Shown: positions 45,846 through 54,526 of the stretch, in pieces | Position numbering within the stretch: the first letter of the stretch is position 1 | Layout of the letters: each line of letters begins with the position of its first letter | Assembly (NCBI GenBank): GCA_016124935.1 | Contig: WGMS01000033.1 | Coordinates: 1 to 62,510, forward strand | From: a bacterium | GTDB taxonomy: Bacteria; Cyanobacteriota; Vampirovibrionia; Obscuribacterales; Obscuribacteraceae | Length of the DNA stretch: 62,510 nucleotides | Direction of reading: 5' to 3' | The notes under the pieces: generated by a model | Databases searched by the model: none | Told to the model about the DNA's origin: nothing | What the model saw: only the letters and a program-made list of their open reading frames with translations | Position numbers and translations under genes: made by a program

Positions 45846-48206
45846 TCAGTCCGTATGATCGTCTTCGTCTTCACCGGCAGATTTGCGAGGAATCACATCG
45901 ATGTCTTCCAGCCGCGGCGCAAGCGGTGGCACATCGGGCTCGTCCGAATCGGAGAGAAGCATATCGGCAAGGCTGCCTTTGATTTTATACATTACCTGCC
46001 ATTCGATAGATTTCTTCAGGGCCTGACGAGCGACCTCCTCCTGATCTGAAGGCGAAGAAGAATCGCCGGACTCTTCGTCCTTTTTCAAAGTGAGGGCGAT
46101 CTGACGAATCTCTTCGGTGGTCTCTTCCTCTTCCGGAACTTGAACAGCATCATATTCAGTACCAGTGACCACCGGCATATTGGTGCCGGATGTCCTCATC
46201 TCCACGCCCTGGCCTGCCTGGCCCTCCTCCTGGACCTGGACCTGGACCTGGACCTGGACCTGATCTAAGTCCGTGGAAGTCTCGACATCGGATGTGGTCA
46301 TCTGAGACGAAGGCAATTCCAGGCTGTCCTCCATCTCCATTACCGGCTCGTCTTCTTCATCATACGCTAAAAGATTCTCAAGGTCTTCTAAGTTCTCATC
46401 CTCTTCTTCATCGAAAAACTCTTCGGCTATCTCATCGTCAAACTGATTTTGACCGGAAGATGAATCAGGATTCGGCCGGCTCACAACCACCGGAGAATCC
46501 CCAGGAACAGTCTCCACCGTCTGGGAATCGGTTTCTGTGAGGGCGACTGCCGGTTCCGGTTCCGGTTCTGGTTCCGGCTCAGATTGAGAAGGAGGGGAAA
46601 ACTCAAGCATAGATTGCAGGGAACCAGCGCTGGCTTCCTCTTGCTGCTCCTGCTCAGAATCTTGCTCCTGCTCAGAAGCCTCATCATCGTCGTCGGAGAG
46701 ATGCATACCTTTCATCAAACTGCGAAGACTCTTGCGCTCCGGAGAGCGATCCTCTCTCTCGCCGGTGATTCCCTCAATCTGGTACGAGACGGACTCCATG
46801 GTAGCCTTAACTTCTTTACGCCGGGCAGGCGGCGGTGCCTCCTCTTCCGGTGGTGCGCTCCAGTCGAGTTGATCTTTCCAGTCGGGAACGGCATGATCGG
46901 CAGAGACCTGCCTTTTAATAGCCTCTTCCTGGTTCAGCATCGGTCCTGTTCCAAAAGATTGCACCTTGACCCTGGCACCGGATCTGAAACCAACCTGCCC
47001 TCCGGAAATGGCCGGGATCTCCGAATCCGTATCCTTCAGTCCCTGGGCAATAATACGCTCCATCTCACTGAGGGTGAGCAGACCTTCGGTGACGGCGCTT
47101 TCATAGATGGGCATGTCGGAGTCGATCCAGTGGCGCATGCAACTCTGGAAAGTCGCCACAGACATATAGCCCATTTTGAGAAGCCTTTGACCCATTAAGA
47201 CCTGATCTAGGTCGGGCTCGGTTATAAATCCCTGTTTGACAAGAAAGGCGCCAAAAAGCATCTCGGGCATGGCTCGGTGCATATCGGCGGCGATCTCCAG
47301 TTCGGTCGGCTCAAGGAGACCCGCGCACTGCAAAAGCTCACCGATTCTCAAAGGAATAGTAGAGCCGATAACAACCTGACCTTCACTATCGGGCGAATCG
47401 ATTATTACATCCGGAGCCCCTCTCAGACCCAGAATACGGAAATCATAGTCGGTGCGAGTCACGGGGTCAGTCAGAACATCATGGGCAATCCAGAGTTCCT
47501 GCAGTTGTTGTAAAAGCTCTTTGCGCTTACGTCGTTTCGTCTTCTTTATCTCGAACAACAATCTACGAATCAGAACGAGAAAACCGACATGGATCTTCTC
47601 GAAAGAAGCTACCTGCTCAACACCGAGAATTCCGTAGGCATCGAAGACATTCTCGTCGAGATGGGCTCTGGGCTGCGCTCTGTGCACCCGGGTGAGGCTG
47701 ACAGCGGCGCCCGATCCTGTACCTCCTGTGCCCAGCATTCCCTGGGATTGATTCTGATTCAGCCCGCTCAGGGGTACTTCGGCAGTCTCGTCAGACGGCT
47801 CCACCGCAGGATCTATGGAGTCGGAAAGATGCTCCTCATCATCGAACGCCTCCGCTTCGGATTCTTCAGAACTCTCTTCGGCTTCGGTCCAGACTATATT
47901 GGGTAATTTGCGCTTGCGAATCTCTGTTGAAGCCGAAGCAGACTGCTCGGCAGAAGGAGCAGGTGCTGCCGCGCGCTCTTCCTCGGGAGAGGAGGCGACG
48001 CCTTTGGTTTCGGCCGCATTATCACCGGCTCCATGGGCAGATCGAATCAGTAGAAAAATCTGTCTGTGGGCTAGACTGACTCCGTTATTGTCGCCAAGCT
48101 CGACACTCTGCTTAAGCGCAGCCGCCAGAACTCTACTCTCGAGCTCCAGCCGGTCTTTCGTGCCCATCGGGCCAACGAGCATCGTTCGGAATGCACGTGG
48201 ACTCAT
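45846..48206 (-). CDS. large acidic protein with J-like and MshEN-like domains
   Basis: 786 residues. After a short helical start and an acidic linker, about 188-255 resembles a J domain (FDAYGILGVEQVASFEKIHV, WIAHDVLTDPVTRTDYD) but has no HPD. About 275-385 is an MshEN/GspE-N-like helical region (PLRIGELLQCAGLLEPTELE, FLVKQGFITEPDLDQVL), the type that binds c-di-GMP or partner proteins in secretion ATPases. The remaining half is low-complexity, acidic, with EP and VQ dipeptide runs encoded by hexanucleotide repeats (46229-46263, 46552-46575). No ATPase domain. The small protein at 22590-23303 has the same two-part order. The start could be ATG 48206 or an internal Met at residue 9 or 14. Confidence 0.65.
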   Translation of the reverse strand: MSPRAFRTMLVGPMGTKDRLELESRVLAAALKQSVELGDNNGVSLAHRQIFLLIRSAHGAGDNAAETKGVASSPEEERAAAPAPSAEQSASASTEIRKRKLPNIVWTEAEESSEESEAEAFDDEEHLSDSIDPAVEPSDETAEVPLSGLNQNQSQGMLGTGGTGSGAAVSLTRVHRAQPRAHLDENVFDAYGILGVEQVASFEKIHVGFLVLIRRLLFEIKKTKRRKRKELLQQLQELWIAHDVLTDPVTRTDYDFRILGLRGAPDVIIDSPDSEGQVVIGSTIPLRIGELLQCAGLLEPTELEIAADMHRAMPEMLFGAFLVKQGFITEPDLDQVLMGQRLLKMGYMSVATFQSCMRHWIDSDMPIYESAVTEGLLTLSEMERIIAQGLKDTDSEIPAISGGQVGFRSGARVKVQSFGTGPMLNQEEAIKRQVSADHAVPDWKDQLDWSAPPEEEAPPPARRKEVKATMESVSYQIEGITGEREDRSPERKSLRSLMKGMHLSDDDDEASEQEQDSEQEQQEEASAGSLQSMLEFSPPSQSEPEPEPEPEPAVALTETDSQTVETVPGDSPVVVSRPNPDSSSGQNQFDDEIAEEFFDEEEDENLEDLENLLAYDEEDEPVMEMEDSLELPSSQMTTSDVETSTDLDQVQVQVQVQVQEEGQAGQGVEMRTSGTNMPVVTGTEYDAVQVPEEEETTEEIRQIALTLKKDEESGDSSSPSDQEEVARQALKKSIEWQVMYKIKGSLADMLLSDSDEPDVPPLAPRLEDIDVIPRKSAGEDEDDHTD
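46229..46263. repeat. CCTGGA hexanucleotide tandem repeat
   Basis: Five perfect and one partial copies of CCTGGA in frame within the large acidic protein gene, encoding a Val-Gln dipeptide run. Copy number can change by slippage without a frameshift, varying linker length. Confidence 0.85.
46552..46575. repeat. GGTTCC hexanucleotide tandem repeat
   Basis: Four copies (one with a single change) in frame, encoding Glu-Pro repeats in the same acidic region. Confidence 0.8.
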
Positions 48207-48348
48207 GGATGACTTTGATACCTACCCTCTACTAAGTGAAGACGAAAAGTTCCATATAAACTTTATAGACATCTTGGTCAGATCATTAACATCCTAACTA
48301 AACAAGTAATATATTAGGCAGAGATTCCAGGGTCGAGAATCGAGAAAA

Positions 48349-49140
48349 ATGGACAGGACAGAGAGTTTACAGGAAAACCCGGATCCCATTAAAGCGGGAC
48401 TGAAAACTATTGGTATTGAGACACCGTCGGATAAACTAGCCAGCCTGGAAAAGCTCGTATCCCTGGTTATTGCTTATAACAGCCACACCAATCTAATCGC
48501 CGACGCATCGCCCGAAATCATTCGCTCAAGACATATTCTGGACTCTCTCTCGGCTCTCCAGTTCTGGCCAGACGTATTAGATTCGGCGTCCGATAAAAAG
48601 GCTCCCTCCCTGGTAGACCTCGGCTCCGGGGCCGGCTTTCCCGGTCTTGTGCTGGCAATCTGGATAGAAAACCTCGAAGTCACTCTGGTAGATTCGAACA
48701 GCAAAAAAATACGCTTTCTGGAAGAAGCGATAGCGGCTCTGGGATTGGGCAAACGAGTCAAGACAGTTCAAGCCAGATTGGAAGAATTGGGACGCGATCC
48801 GTCATTCAGAGGACGTTTCGACCTGGTCTCCGCCAGAGCGCTCGGTCATCTGGCCCTCAATGCCGAGCTCGGTCTGCCGCTTCTCAAAAGAGGCGGCTCC
48901 AGTCTTTTCTACAAAACCGAAAAACAGGCAAAAGAGGAAGCGCCTGTGCTGTATTCGATACTCGAATCCCTCGGTGGCGGAGAGATTGAATACCTGGTTC
49001 CGGAGCTACAGGAAGGCAATTCCAAACATATCCTGATTCGAATCGAAAAGCTAAACAGGGGCTCCGACAGCTTTCCTCGCGCCTGGAAAAATATCAAACG
49101 TGATTTAGATCGCTATAAGACAAACGCCAGATCAGGCTGA
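48349..49140 (+). CDS. rsmG: 16S rRNA (guanine-527 N7) methyltransferase
   Basis: 263 residues. SAM-binding motif LVDLGSGAGFPGLVLAIW, then VTLVDSNSKKIRFLEEA and VSARALGHL, all typical of RsmG, which methylates G527 of 16S rRNA in the decoding region. The N-terminal helical part (LVIAYNSHTNLIA, RHILDSLSAL) also fits. Slightly longer than the usual 210-240 residues because of an N-terminal extension and a basic C-tail. Start ATG 48349. It is not beside parA/parB or mnmG as in many genomes. It overlaps the convergent next gene by 9 bp. Confidence 0.93.
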   Translation: MDRTESLQENPDPIKAGLKTIGIETPSDKLASLEKLVSLVIAYNSHTNLIADASPEIIRSRHILDSLSALQFWPDVLDSASDKKAPSLVDLGSGAGFPGLVLAIWIENLEVTLVDSNSKKIRFLEEAIAALGLGKRVKTVQARLEELGRDPSFRGRFDLVSARALGHLALNAELGLPLLKRGGSSLFYKTEKQAKEEAPVLYSILESLGGGEIEYLVPELQEGNSKHILIRIEKLNRGSDSFPRAWKNIKRDLDRYKTNARSG

Positions 49141-50049
49141 TTCTTCCAGTTCTTCTTCGGGCTCGCCTTCATGCTCTTGCACCAGCCAGCCTTCCGCCCC
49201 GGCTCTCAGCCGCGCCCGGGCCGGACCGTGGTCCACGGTCAGCTCCAGAACCCTGCGTTTACTGCCAAAGATGTACTGGGCCCGGTTAACCAGGGCGGTG
49301 ACATCAACATGATCATGGGCGAAAATGATGTTGTCCGGTTGCCGATACCAGCTATCGCCCACCGGCACGACTATATCGGCGATCATCGTGCCCAGATCCA
49401 GCACTTCCGGCTCCCGGTCGGCTTGCACCGGCCAGTTCACCCGGTAGACGGACTGATCAAAACCGAGACATTCGACCCGGCCAAGATAGCTGACCGGCTC
49501 GGCGACAATGTGAAAACCCGACTCTTCGTACTTGCCAACCTCCTGCCTCCAGCACTCTTTGAGAACTTCGCCGACAGTGTCGACATTGGGCTCGAGGCGC
49601 CAGACCTGGGAGGTGGGCAGATAGGACTTGGACTCGATGAAATCCCAGCGACTTTCGTCATAGACAAGTTGATATTGATGGGTACTGGCCCAGGCGGTCA
49701 TCAGAACACTGGTCCAGATATTGTTCTCCTGGTAGACGGATTTATAGCTTTTCTTAAACCACTCCTGCCACTCTTCAAAAGAGTCATAATTGCCAGAGCG
49801 CTTGGCCAGCCCCTCCCGCCACTCTTTTTCATCAGGCAGCGGATCTTCGGCATGGAAGAACTCTTCCCAATAGGCCGTTACCGAAGCGACCTCCACAAGA
49901 GAGGAATTGAGCCGACCGATGTTCTCCTGCCATAGCTTGGAAACCAGCTTCAGAGCCTCTTCACAACGGGAGTAAGGATTGGAATCCTTCATGGCATCCG
50001 CGTGTCTAGTGTAATCAACAGCCGCTCTGATTAGATAAGCTGGCAGCAT
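49132..50049 (-). CDS. hypothetical protein
   Basis: 305 residues, family not recognised. ATG 50049 has GGAGAGGG just upstream. No signal peptide. N-terminal half helical and rich in Trp/Glu (WQENIGRLNSSLVEVASVTA, EEWQEWFKKSYKSVYQEN), C-terminal half beta-rich (DNIIFAHDHVDVTALVNRAQ, RRVLELTVDHGPARARL), ending in a Glu-rich tail. It follows malQ on the same strand after 87 bp. Confidence 0.5.
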   Translation of the reverse strand: MLPAYLIRAAVDYTRHADAMKDSNPYSRCEEALKLVSKLWQENIGRLNSSLVEVASVTAYWEEFFHAEDPLPDEKEWREGLAKRSGNYDSFEEWQEWFKKSYKSVYQENNIWTSVLMTAWASTHQYQLVYDESRWDFIESKSYLPTSQVWRLEPNVDTVGEVLKECWRQEVGKYEESGFHIVAEPVSYLGRVECLGFDQSVYRVNWPVQADREPEVLDLGTMIADIVVPVGDSWYRQPDNIIFAHDHVDVTALVNRAQYIFGSKRRVLELTVDHGPARARLRAGAEGWLVQEHEGEPEEELEESA

Positions 50050-50136
50050 AATCCCTCTCCATAGTAAGCCACCATTTTAAACGAGTTTAGACCACCATAA
50101 CCATTTCTAACAGGGCATGGTCGAAAAAACAGATAA

Positions 50137-51873
50137 TTATAAGCTACCGGCTCCGACTTTCTCCTGGGCCCTGCCTGTGTCCAGGATGAGCTTCCGGAAG
50201 GCTTTGATTCGAGCACCGAAACGCTCGTCGGCTTCGAAAGCTTCAAGATCGCGGTCCAACCGAGCCGTCCAACACTCGCCGCCGGATTTGCCTGGCATAT
50301 TGAAACGCAAACCAATACCGAGTAAATCGGTAATCATCATCACGGCGAGCCAGCATGGAGACTGCAACAACGCTCTTTCAAACGCGAAAAGAATCTCGTC
50401 GGTGAACTCGACAGGGGCGCTATCTTCGTCGCGCCCCAGAAGGCGCATCAAGCGCTGTACCTCGAGCCAACCTTCATGACCGTTTTTAGAGTGCCACCAT
50501 TCTACTAGACCTTCATAATAGGCGCGAATAGGCTGATGGTCGTGGGTTGCGTAGGTGGCTAGCGAAAGCGGATGAAGGTCTTCCATCGGGATGAACTCCC
50601 GGGTTTCCTGATCACGCTCAAAAATAGGAATGGCAAAACCGGCCATGTTCAGATCGTGGATTGCAGGTCGTACATATGGAGGCACGATAAGCCCGAGATC
50701 TTCAGCAACGATGCAACCGTCTGAGGCGGCAGCGGATATCTCGGAAAGCACCTTACAGCCTTCTGCCTTGTTCAGTCTGCGGTTATCCGAAGTCTCGTCG
50801 TCCCTGGGCTCGAACCGGGGCAGAATACCTCCGGTATGAACCTTGGCTTCGGTATCGGTCAAGTGCAAGAACTCGTCATTGCGATCGGGAGTCCAGGGGA
50901 AGGCATAGACTCTGAAAAATCCCAGAACATGGTCGATTCTAAAATCATGAAAGTGTTCCAACAAACGAGTAATTCTGGAACGCCACCACCGGAAGTTCTC
51001 CTTACGATGCTCTTCCCAGTGATAAAGCGGGATACCCCAGTTCTGTCCCCAGCGCCGGGTAAATTCGTCGCCGGCGAAAACCGGCTCCGGGGGGGCGCCG
51101 CCGGAGAGGTCCAGTCGAAACAGAGCTTGTTCGCACCAGACATCGCTACTGTATCTACTGACACCAAATGGAACATCACCCATCAGACGCACTTGCATCT
51201 TATCGGCGTGAGCCTTTACTGCCCGCCACTGGCTATCGGCCACCCACTGAACATACTTGTAGAAGTCTTCCAGGCTTTCTACTTTCTCACGATCAATAGA
51301 GCTATCCACCCACTTCCGGGCCGACGAATATGACCGCTGCTCCTCCGGCCAGCTCGGCCAGACAGGACTGCCGCCATTCACTTCGATAAGCGCTCTAAAG
51401 AGGGCATAGGGATCCAACCACTGGCTGCGCGTCTTTTTAAATTGCTCGAATTCGCCTCGAATTTTCTTACCAGAATCAGCAAGAACAGCATCATAGGCCT
51501 TGCGAAGCAGTCTCTGCTTCAACAATTTGATTGATCGATAATCAATCACTTCGTCATCAATGGAGGAAAGGGCATCCTCGACCAGAGCGTGATCCTCGTC
51601 CGCCAAGCCTGGCACCGCATACGGTTTCATAGACAGCAAAACCGGCTCCAGAGCCATAGAGCTTATCGCGTTGTAGGGACTGTTATCGCCGCTGGTTTCA
51701 TTAACAGGCAGGGTCTGAAGAACTTTGATGCCGTTGCGGGCGCAAAAATCGATAGCGCCTTTAAAAGCCTCGGTGTCTCCTATCTTGAAATCACCGTCTT
51801 GCTTGAGAGCGAAAACAGGGATCAAAAGCCCCGCTTCCCTGCGGTTTACATCGATTCCTCTTTTATTTCCCAC
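50137..51873 (-). CDS. malQ: 4-alpha-glucanotransferase (GH77)
   Basis: 578 residues. Transfers alpha-1,4-glucan segments between maltodextrins in glycogen or starch turnover. GH77 marks: SPYNAISSMALEPVLLS, LMGDVPFGVSRYSSDVW, WGIPLYHWEEHRKENFRWW. Catalytic residues by family position: Asp314 (nucleophile) in FRIDHVLGF, Glu391 (acid/base) in VAEDLGL, Asp445 in ATHDHQPI. The GH77 PIFVA-type loop reads PFGVSRYS, a variant. GTG 51873 starts 3 bp after the purB stop in the same frame, so translation is probably coupled. No other glycogen genes are nearby. Confidence 0.92.
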   Translation of the reverse strand: MGNKRGIDVNRREAGLLIPVFALKQDGDFKIGDTEAFKGAIDFCARNGIKVLQTLPVNETSGDNSPYNAISSMALEPVLLSMKPYAVPGLADEDHALVEDALSSIDDEVIDYRSIKLLKQRLLRKAYDAVLADSGKKIRGEFEQFKKTRSQWLDPYALFRALIEVNGGSPVWPSWPEEQRSYSSARKWVDSSIDREKVESLEDFYKYVQWVADSQWRAVKAHADKMQVRLMGDVPFGVSRYSSDVWCEQALFRLDLSGGAPPEPVFAGDEFTRRWGQNWGIPLYHWEEHRKENFRWWRSRITRLLEHFHDFRIDHVLGFFRVYAFPWTPDRNDEFLHLTDTEAKVHTGGILPRFEPRDDETSDNRRLNKAEGCKVLSEISAAASDGCIVAEDLGLIVPPYVRPAIHDLNMAGFAIPIFERDQETREFIPMEDLHPLSLATYATHDHQPIRAYYEGLVEWWHSKNGHEGWLEVQRLMRLLGRDEDSAPVEFTDEILFAFERALLQSPCWLAVMMITDLLGIGLRFNMPGKSGGECWTARLDRDLEAFEADERFGARIKAFRKLILDTGRAQEKVGAGSL

Positions 51874-51876
51874 TAG

Positions 51877-53172
51877 TTATATCCCCACTCGTTCGAATAC
51901 CTGCTCGATATTTCTAAGGTAGTGTTTGGGATCGAGACAGGTCAGGATCTCTTCCTTGCTCAACTTGTCGGTTACCTTGCTATCGGCGAGCAATTTATCT
52001 TTGAAACTCATTCCATCTTGATTCCAGACCGACATAGCGTTGCTCTGCACTATCCGATAGGCATCCTCGCGACTCATGCCTTTCTCAACCAGTTTGAGCA
52101 TTATCGCCTGAGAGAAAATGACACCGCCGAAGACATCTAAGTTTTTGAGCATATTCTCGGGATAGACCACGATATCCTTGATGATTCCGGTGAATCGCGT
52201 CAGCATGTAATGCAATAGTATGGTCGAATCGGGAATGATCACTCGCTCTACCGAGCTATGGCTGATGTCTCGCTCATGCCATAGCGGAATATTCTCGAGA
52301 GCAGCCAGGGAATTGCCTCTCAGAATTCTGGCCAATCCGGAGATATTTTCGCATCCTACAGGGTTGCGCTTGTGCGGCATGGCCGAAGAACCTTTTTGAC
52401 CGTGAGTAAAAGGCTCTTCGGCCTCGAGAACATCGGTTCTCTGAAGATGGCGGATCTCGGTGGCGAATTTGTCGAGACTCGAGCCTATTAATGCTATAAC
52501 CCACAGGTACTGGGCGTGACGATCACGCTGTACTATCTGAGTCGATACCGGTGCCGGTGTCAACTCGAGAATCTCGCAAGTAAGCTTCTCTACCGCAGGA
52601 GAGATATTAGAGAAGGTCCCTACGGCACCACTAACCTTACCGACGGAGATGCAGTCGATGGCGTCTTTGAGACGCACTCGATGACGGCGAACTTCTTCCA
52701 ACCAGACGGCAAGCTTGAATCCGAAGGTGGTGGGCTCGGCGTGAATACCGTGGGAGCGACCGATGGTGACAGTGTTCTTGTGCTTACGAGCTTGCAAAAG
52801 AATAGCGTCGTGCAGGTTGTCCAGCTCCCGGGCAAGCAGTTGACCCGCCTTTCTCATGTTGAGAGCCAGGGCGGTATCGAGCACATCGGAGCTGGTCATG
52901 CCACGATGGATGTAACGTCCGGCATCACCGACATTTTCGTTGACATTAGTCAAAAATGCGATGACATCGTGCTTGACCTCTTTCTCGATCTCGAGAATCC
53001 GGTCTACGTCGAACTTGGCCTTGCGCTTGATCTCGTCCAGAGCATCCTGGGGCATATCGCCCAACTTCACCTGGGCTTCACAAACCGCTATCTCCACTTC
53101 GAGCCAGGACTGAAATTTGGACTCTTCGGTCCAGATGGCTCCCATCTCAGGCTTCGTATACCGTTCTATCAC
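51877..53172 (-). CDS. purB: adenylosuccinate lyase
   Basis: 431 residues from GTG 53172, chosen because AGGAG lies 7 nt upstream and the product then begins MIERYTKPEMGAIW, as in most PurB; a TTG at 53190 in frame is not supported. PurB cleaves adenylosuccinate to AMP and SAICAR to AICAR. Signature SSAMPHKRNP carries the catalytic Ser loop; other conserved parts are RGMTSSDVLDTA and GRSHGIHAEPTTFG with the catalytic His. Length is normal. Co-transcribed with malQ. Confidence 0.95.
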   Translation of the reverse strand: MIERYTKPEMGAIWTEESKFQSWLEVEIAVCEAQVKLGDMPQDALDEIKRKAKFDVDRILEIEKEVKHDVIAFLTNVNENVGDAGRYIHRGMTSSDVLDTALALNMRKAGQLLARELDNLHDAILLQARKHKNTVTIGRSHGIHAEPTTFGFKLAVWLEEVRRHRVRLKDAIDCISVGKVSGAVGTFSNISPAVEKLTCEILELTPAPVSTQIVQRDRHAQYLWVIALIGSSLDKFATEIRHLQRTDVLEAEEPFTHGQKGSSAMPHKRNPVGCENISGLARILRGNSLAALENIPLWHERDISHSSVERVIIPDSTILLHYMLTRFTGIIKDIVVYPENMLKNLDVFGGVIFSQAIMLKLVEKGMSREDAYRIVQSNAMSVWNQDGMSFKDKLLADSKVTDKLSKEEILTCLDPKHYLRNIEQVFERVGI

Positions 53173-53274
53173 GACCAAGTCTCCTGCCAAAACAAAAAAA
53201 CTTTCTACAAAAACTAACTAGTTTACCGAACCAGGCTTTCAAGAGAATGGGGTCCTTTATAAATCCTGAGGAAA

Positions 53275-53521
53275 TTAAACACCCCAGGTCTGCCAACTTT
53301 TTGGGAAGACGACGTCAAGAGCTTGCCCGGATTTGACGAATTGAATCCACTGTCCGTGGTGTAGGGCCTCATGGCTTATCAAACGAACCAGGTGAAGATC
53401 GAGTCCTACATTGTCTCCGAACCAGTCTATGGATAAGCGACGCTTCATTCTGAGCGGTAAGAAGGTCAAGAGACAACCGTTTGACGAAATCCCATTCTTT
53501 CAGGATAGTATCGATCTTCAA
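53275..53521 (-). pseudogene. DinB-family remnant, frameshifted and internally deleted
   Basis: From TTG 53521 the minus strand reads MKIDTILKEWDFVKRLSLDL, a typical DinB start (metal-binding four-helix protein, DfsB/YfiT-like). After about 25 codons the frame is lost, and a second frame (stop TAA at 53275-53277) carries a typical DinB C-terminus: DWFGDNVGLDLHLVRLIS, HEALHHGQWI, FPKSWQTWGV. Together they cover only about 85 of some 160 residues, so the middle is missing. The HHGQW metal ligand motif survives. It looks like recent decay; it sits between purB and the Usp gene. Confidence 0.7.
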
Positions 53522-53631
53522 AAAACCGAATTGTAGCGTAGATTATGAACTAAATTATCTCGGACCAATGCTCGACCGATCCGAGCACGATAGAATAAGG
53601 CGGCAATAACCGAGAAAAGAAGATTAAGGAT

Positions 53632-54522
53632 ATGAAATTACTGGTTCCGGTAGACGTAGCGCACCCCCATGAAGATCTGGTTTCGCATTTGCAATGGATT
53701 ATCGATCTCGAAGGAGTCGAAGTAGAGCTTCTCTTTGTCAAGGAGATCCTGCCATCCTACGAAAGAGTTGTGGAGTCAATGGCGGATTTTCCGGAAGACT
53801 GGCAACATCAACTGGAAGTGAAAGCGATAACATTGCTGGATAAATTGGCAAGCGAACTGAAGTCGGCAGGCGCCAATGCTTCTATAAAGGTCGCTTCGGG
53901 ACCGACAGGCTCGGTCATAAACCATCTGGCGAAATACGAGAACTTCGACCTGGTGGCGGTCGCCCCCGGCAAAGGCGCTCATATCCGCAGATTTCTGCTA
54001 GGCTCGACCAGCTCCCAGGTCGTCAACCATGCACCATCATCCGTGCTTGTTTTGCGCGACCACGAAGGGCAGAAAGAGATCAAACATGTGGTCTTCGCGG
54101 TGGATGGCTCTAAAGATTCTGAATATGCCATCGAATACGCAGTCAAGCATTTCAAAATGAAAGAGCGCGGCATAAAAGCGTCGGTAGTAAATGTGGTATC
54201 AATCGCACCGGTACTCGGTCTTATCTCTCCGGCACCTTTCATCGCCACCCTGGAAACAAACTTGCTCATGGAAGGCGAAGTAATAGTGGCCGCGGCATTG
54301 AACAAATTGCGCTCCTTAGGAATTGTCGATGTGGAGACCAAGGTAAAAGCAGGAGACCCCGCCGCCGAGGTAATAGCCTACGCCGACGAACACGAAGCTC
54401 AGCTCATCGTCAGTGGTACCAAAGGACATTCGGCTGTTGCGCATATTCTGATAGGAAGCGTTGCCGACCGACTCTCTGCCCATTCGCATTGCGCCAATCT
54501 GGTGGTAAAAATACCGGATTGA
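53632..54522 (+). CDS. tandem universal stress protein (two UspA domains)
   Basis: 296 residues with two Usp folds: about 1-142 and 148-296. The second ends with the ATP-binding pattern SGTKGHSAVAHILIGSVADR (G-x2-G-H-x9-G-S/T); the first has a variant, GKGAHIRRFLLGSTS. Proteins of this type bind ATP or AMP and respond to starvation or oxidative stress. Start ATG 53632 with AAGG upstream; an inverted repeat CTCGGA/TCCGAG lies at 53559-53585 in the promoter region. The next gene starts 4 bp after the stop, so the two are likely coupled. Confidence 0.9.
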   Translation: MKLLVPVDVAHPHEDLVSHLQWIIDLEGVEVELLFVKEILPSYERVVESMADFPEDWQHQLEVKAITLLDKLASELKSAGANASIKVASGPTGSVINHLAKYENFDLVAVAPGKGAHIRRFLLGSTSSQVVNHAPSSVLVLRDHEGQKEIKHVVFAVDGSKDSEYAIEYAVKHFKMKERGIKASVVNVVSIAPVLGLISPAPFIATLETNLLMEGEVIVAAALNKLRSLGIVDVETKVKAGDPAAEVIAYADEHEAQLIVSGTKGHSAVAHILIGSVADRLSAHSHCANLVVKIPD

Positions 54523-54526
54523 TATT

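Noticed and set aside
46190..46540. Plus-strand ORF with a Pro-Gly repeat (116 codons)
   Set aside because: A product of reading the hexanucleotide repeats on the opposite strand of the acidic protein gene.
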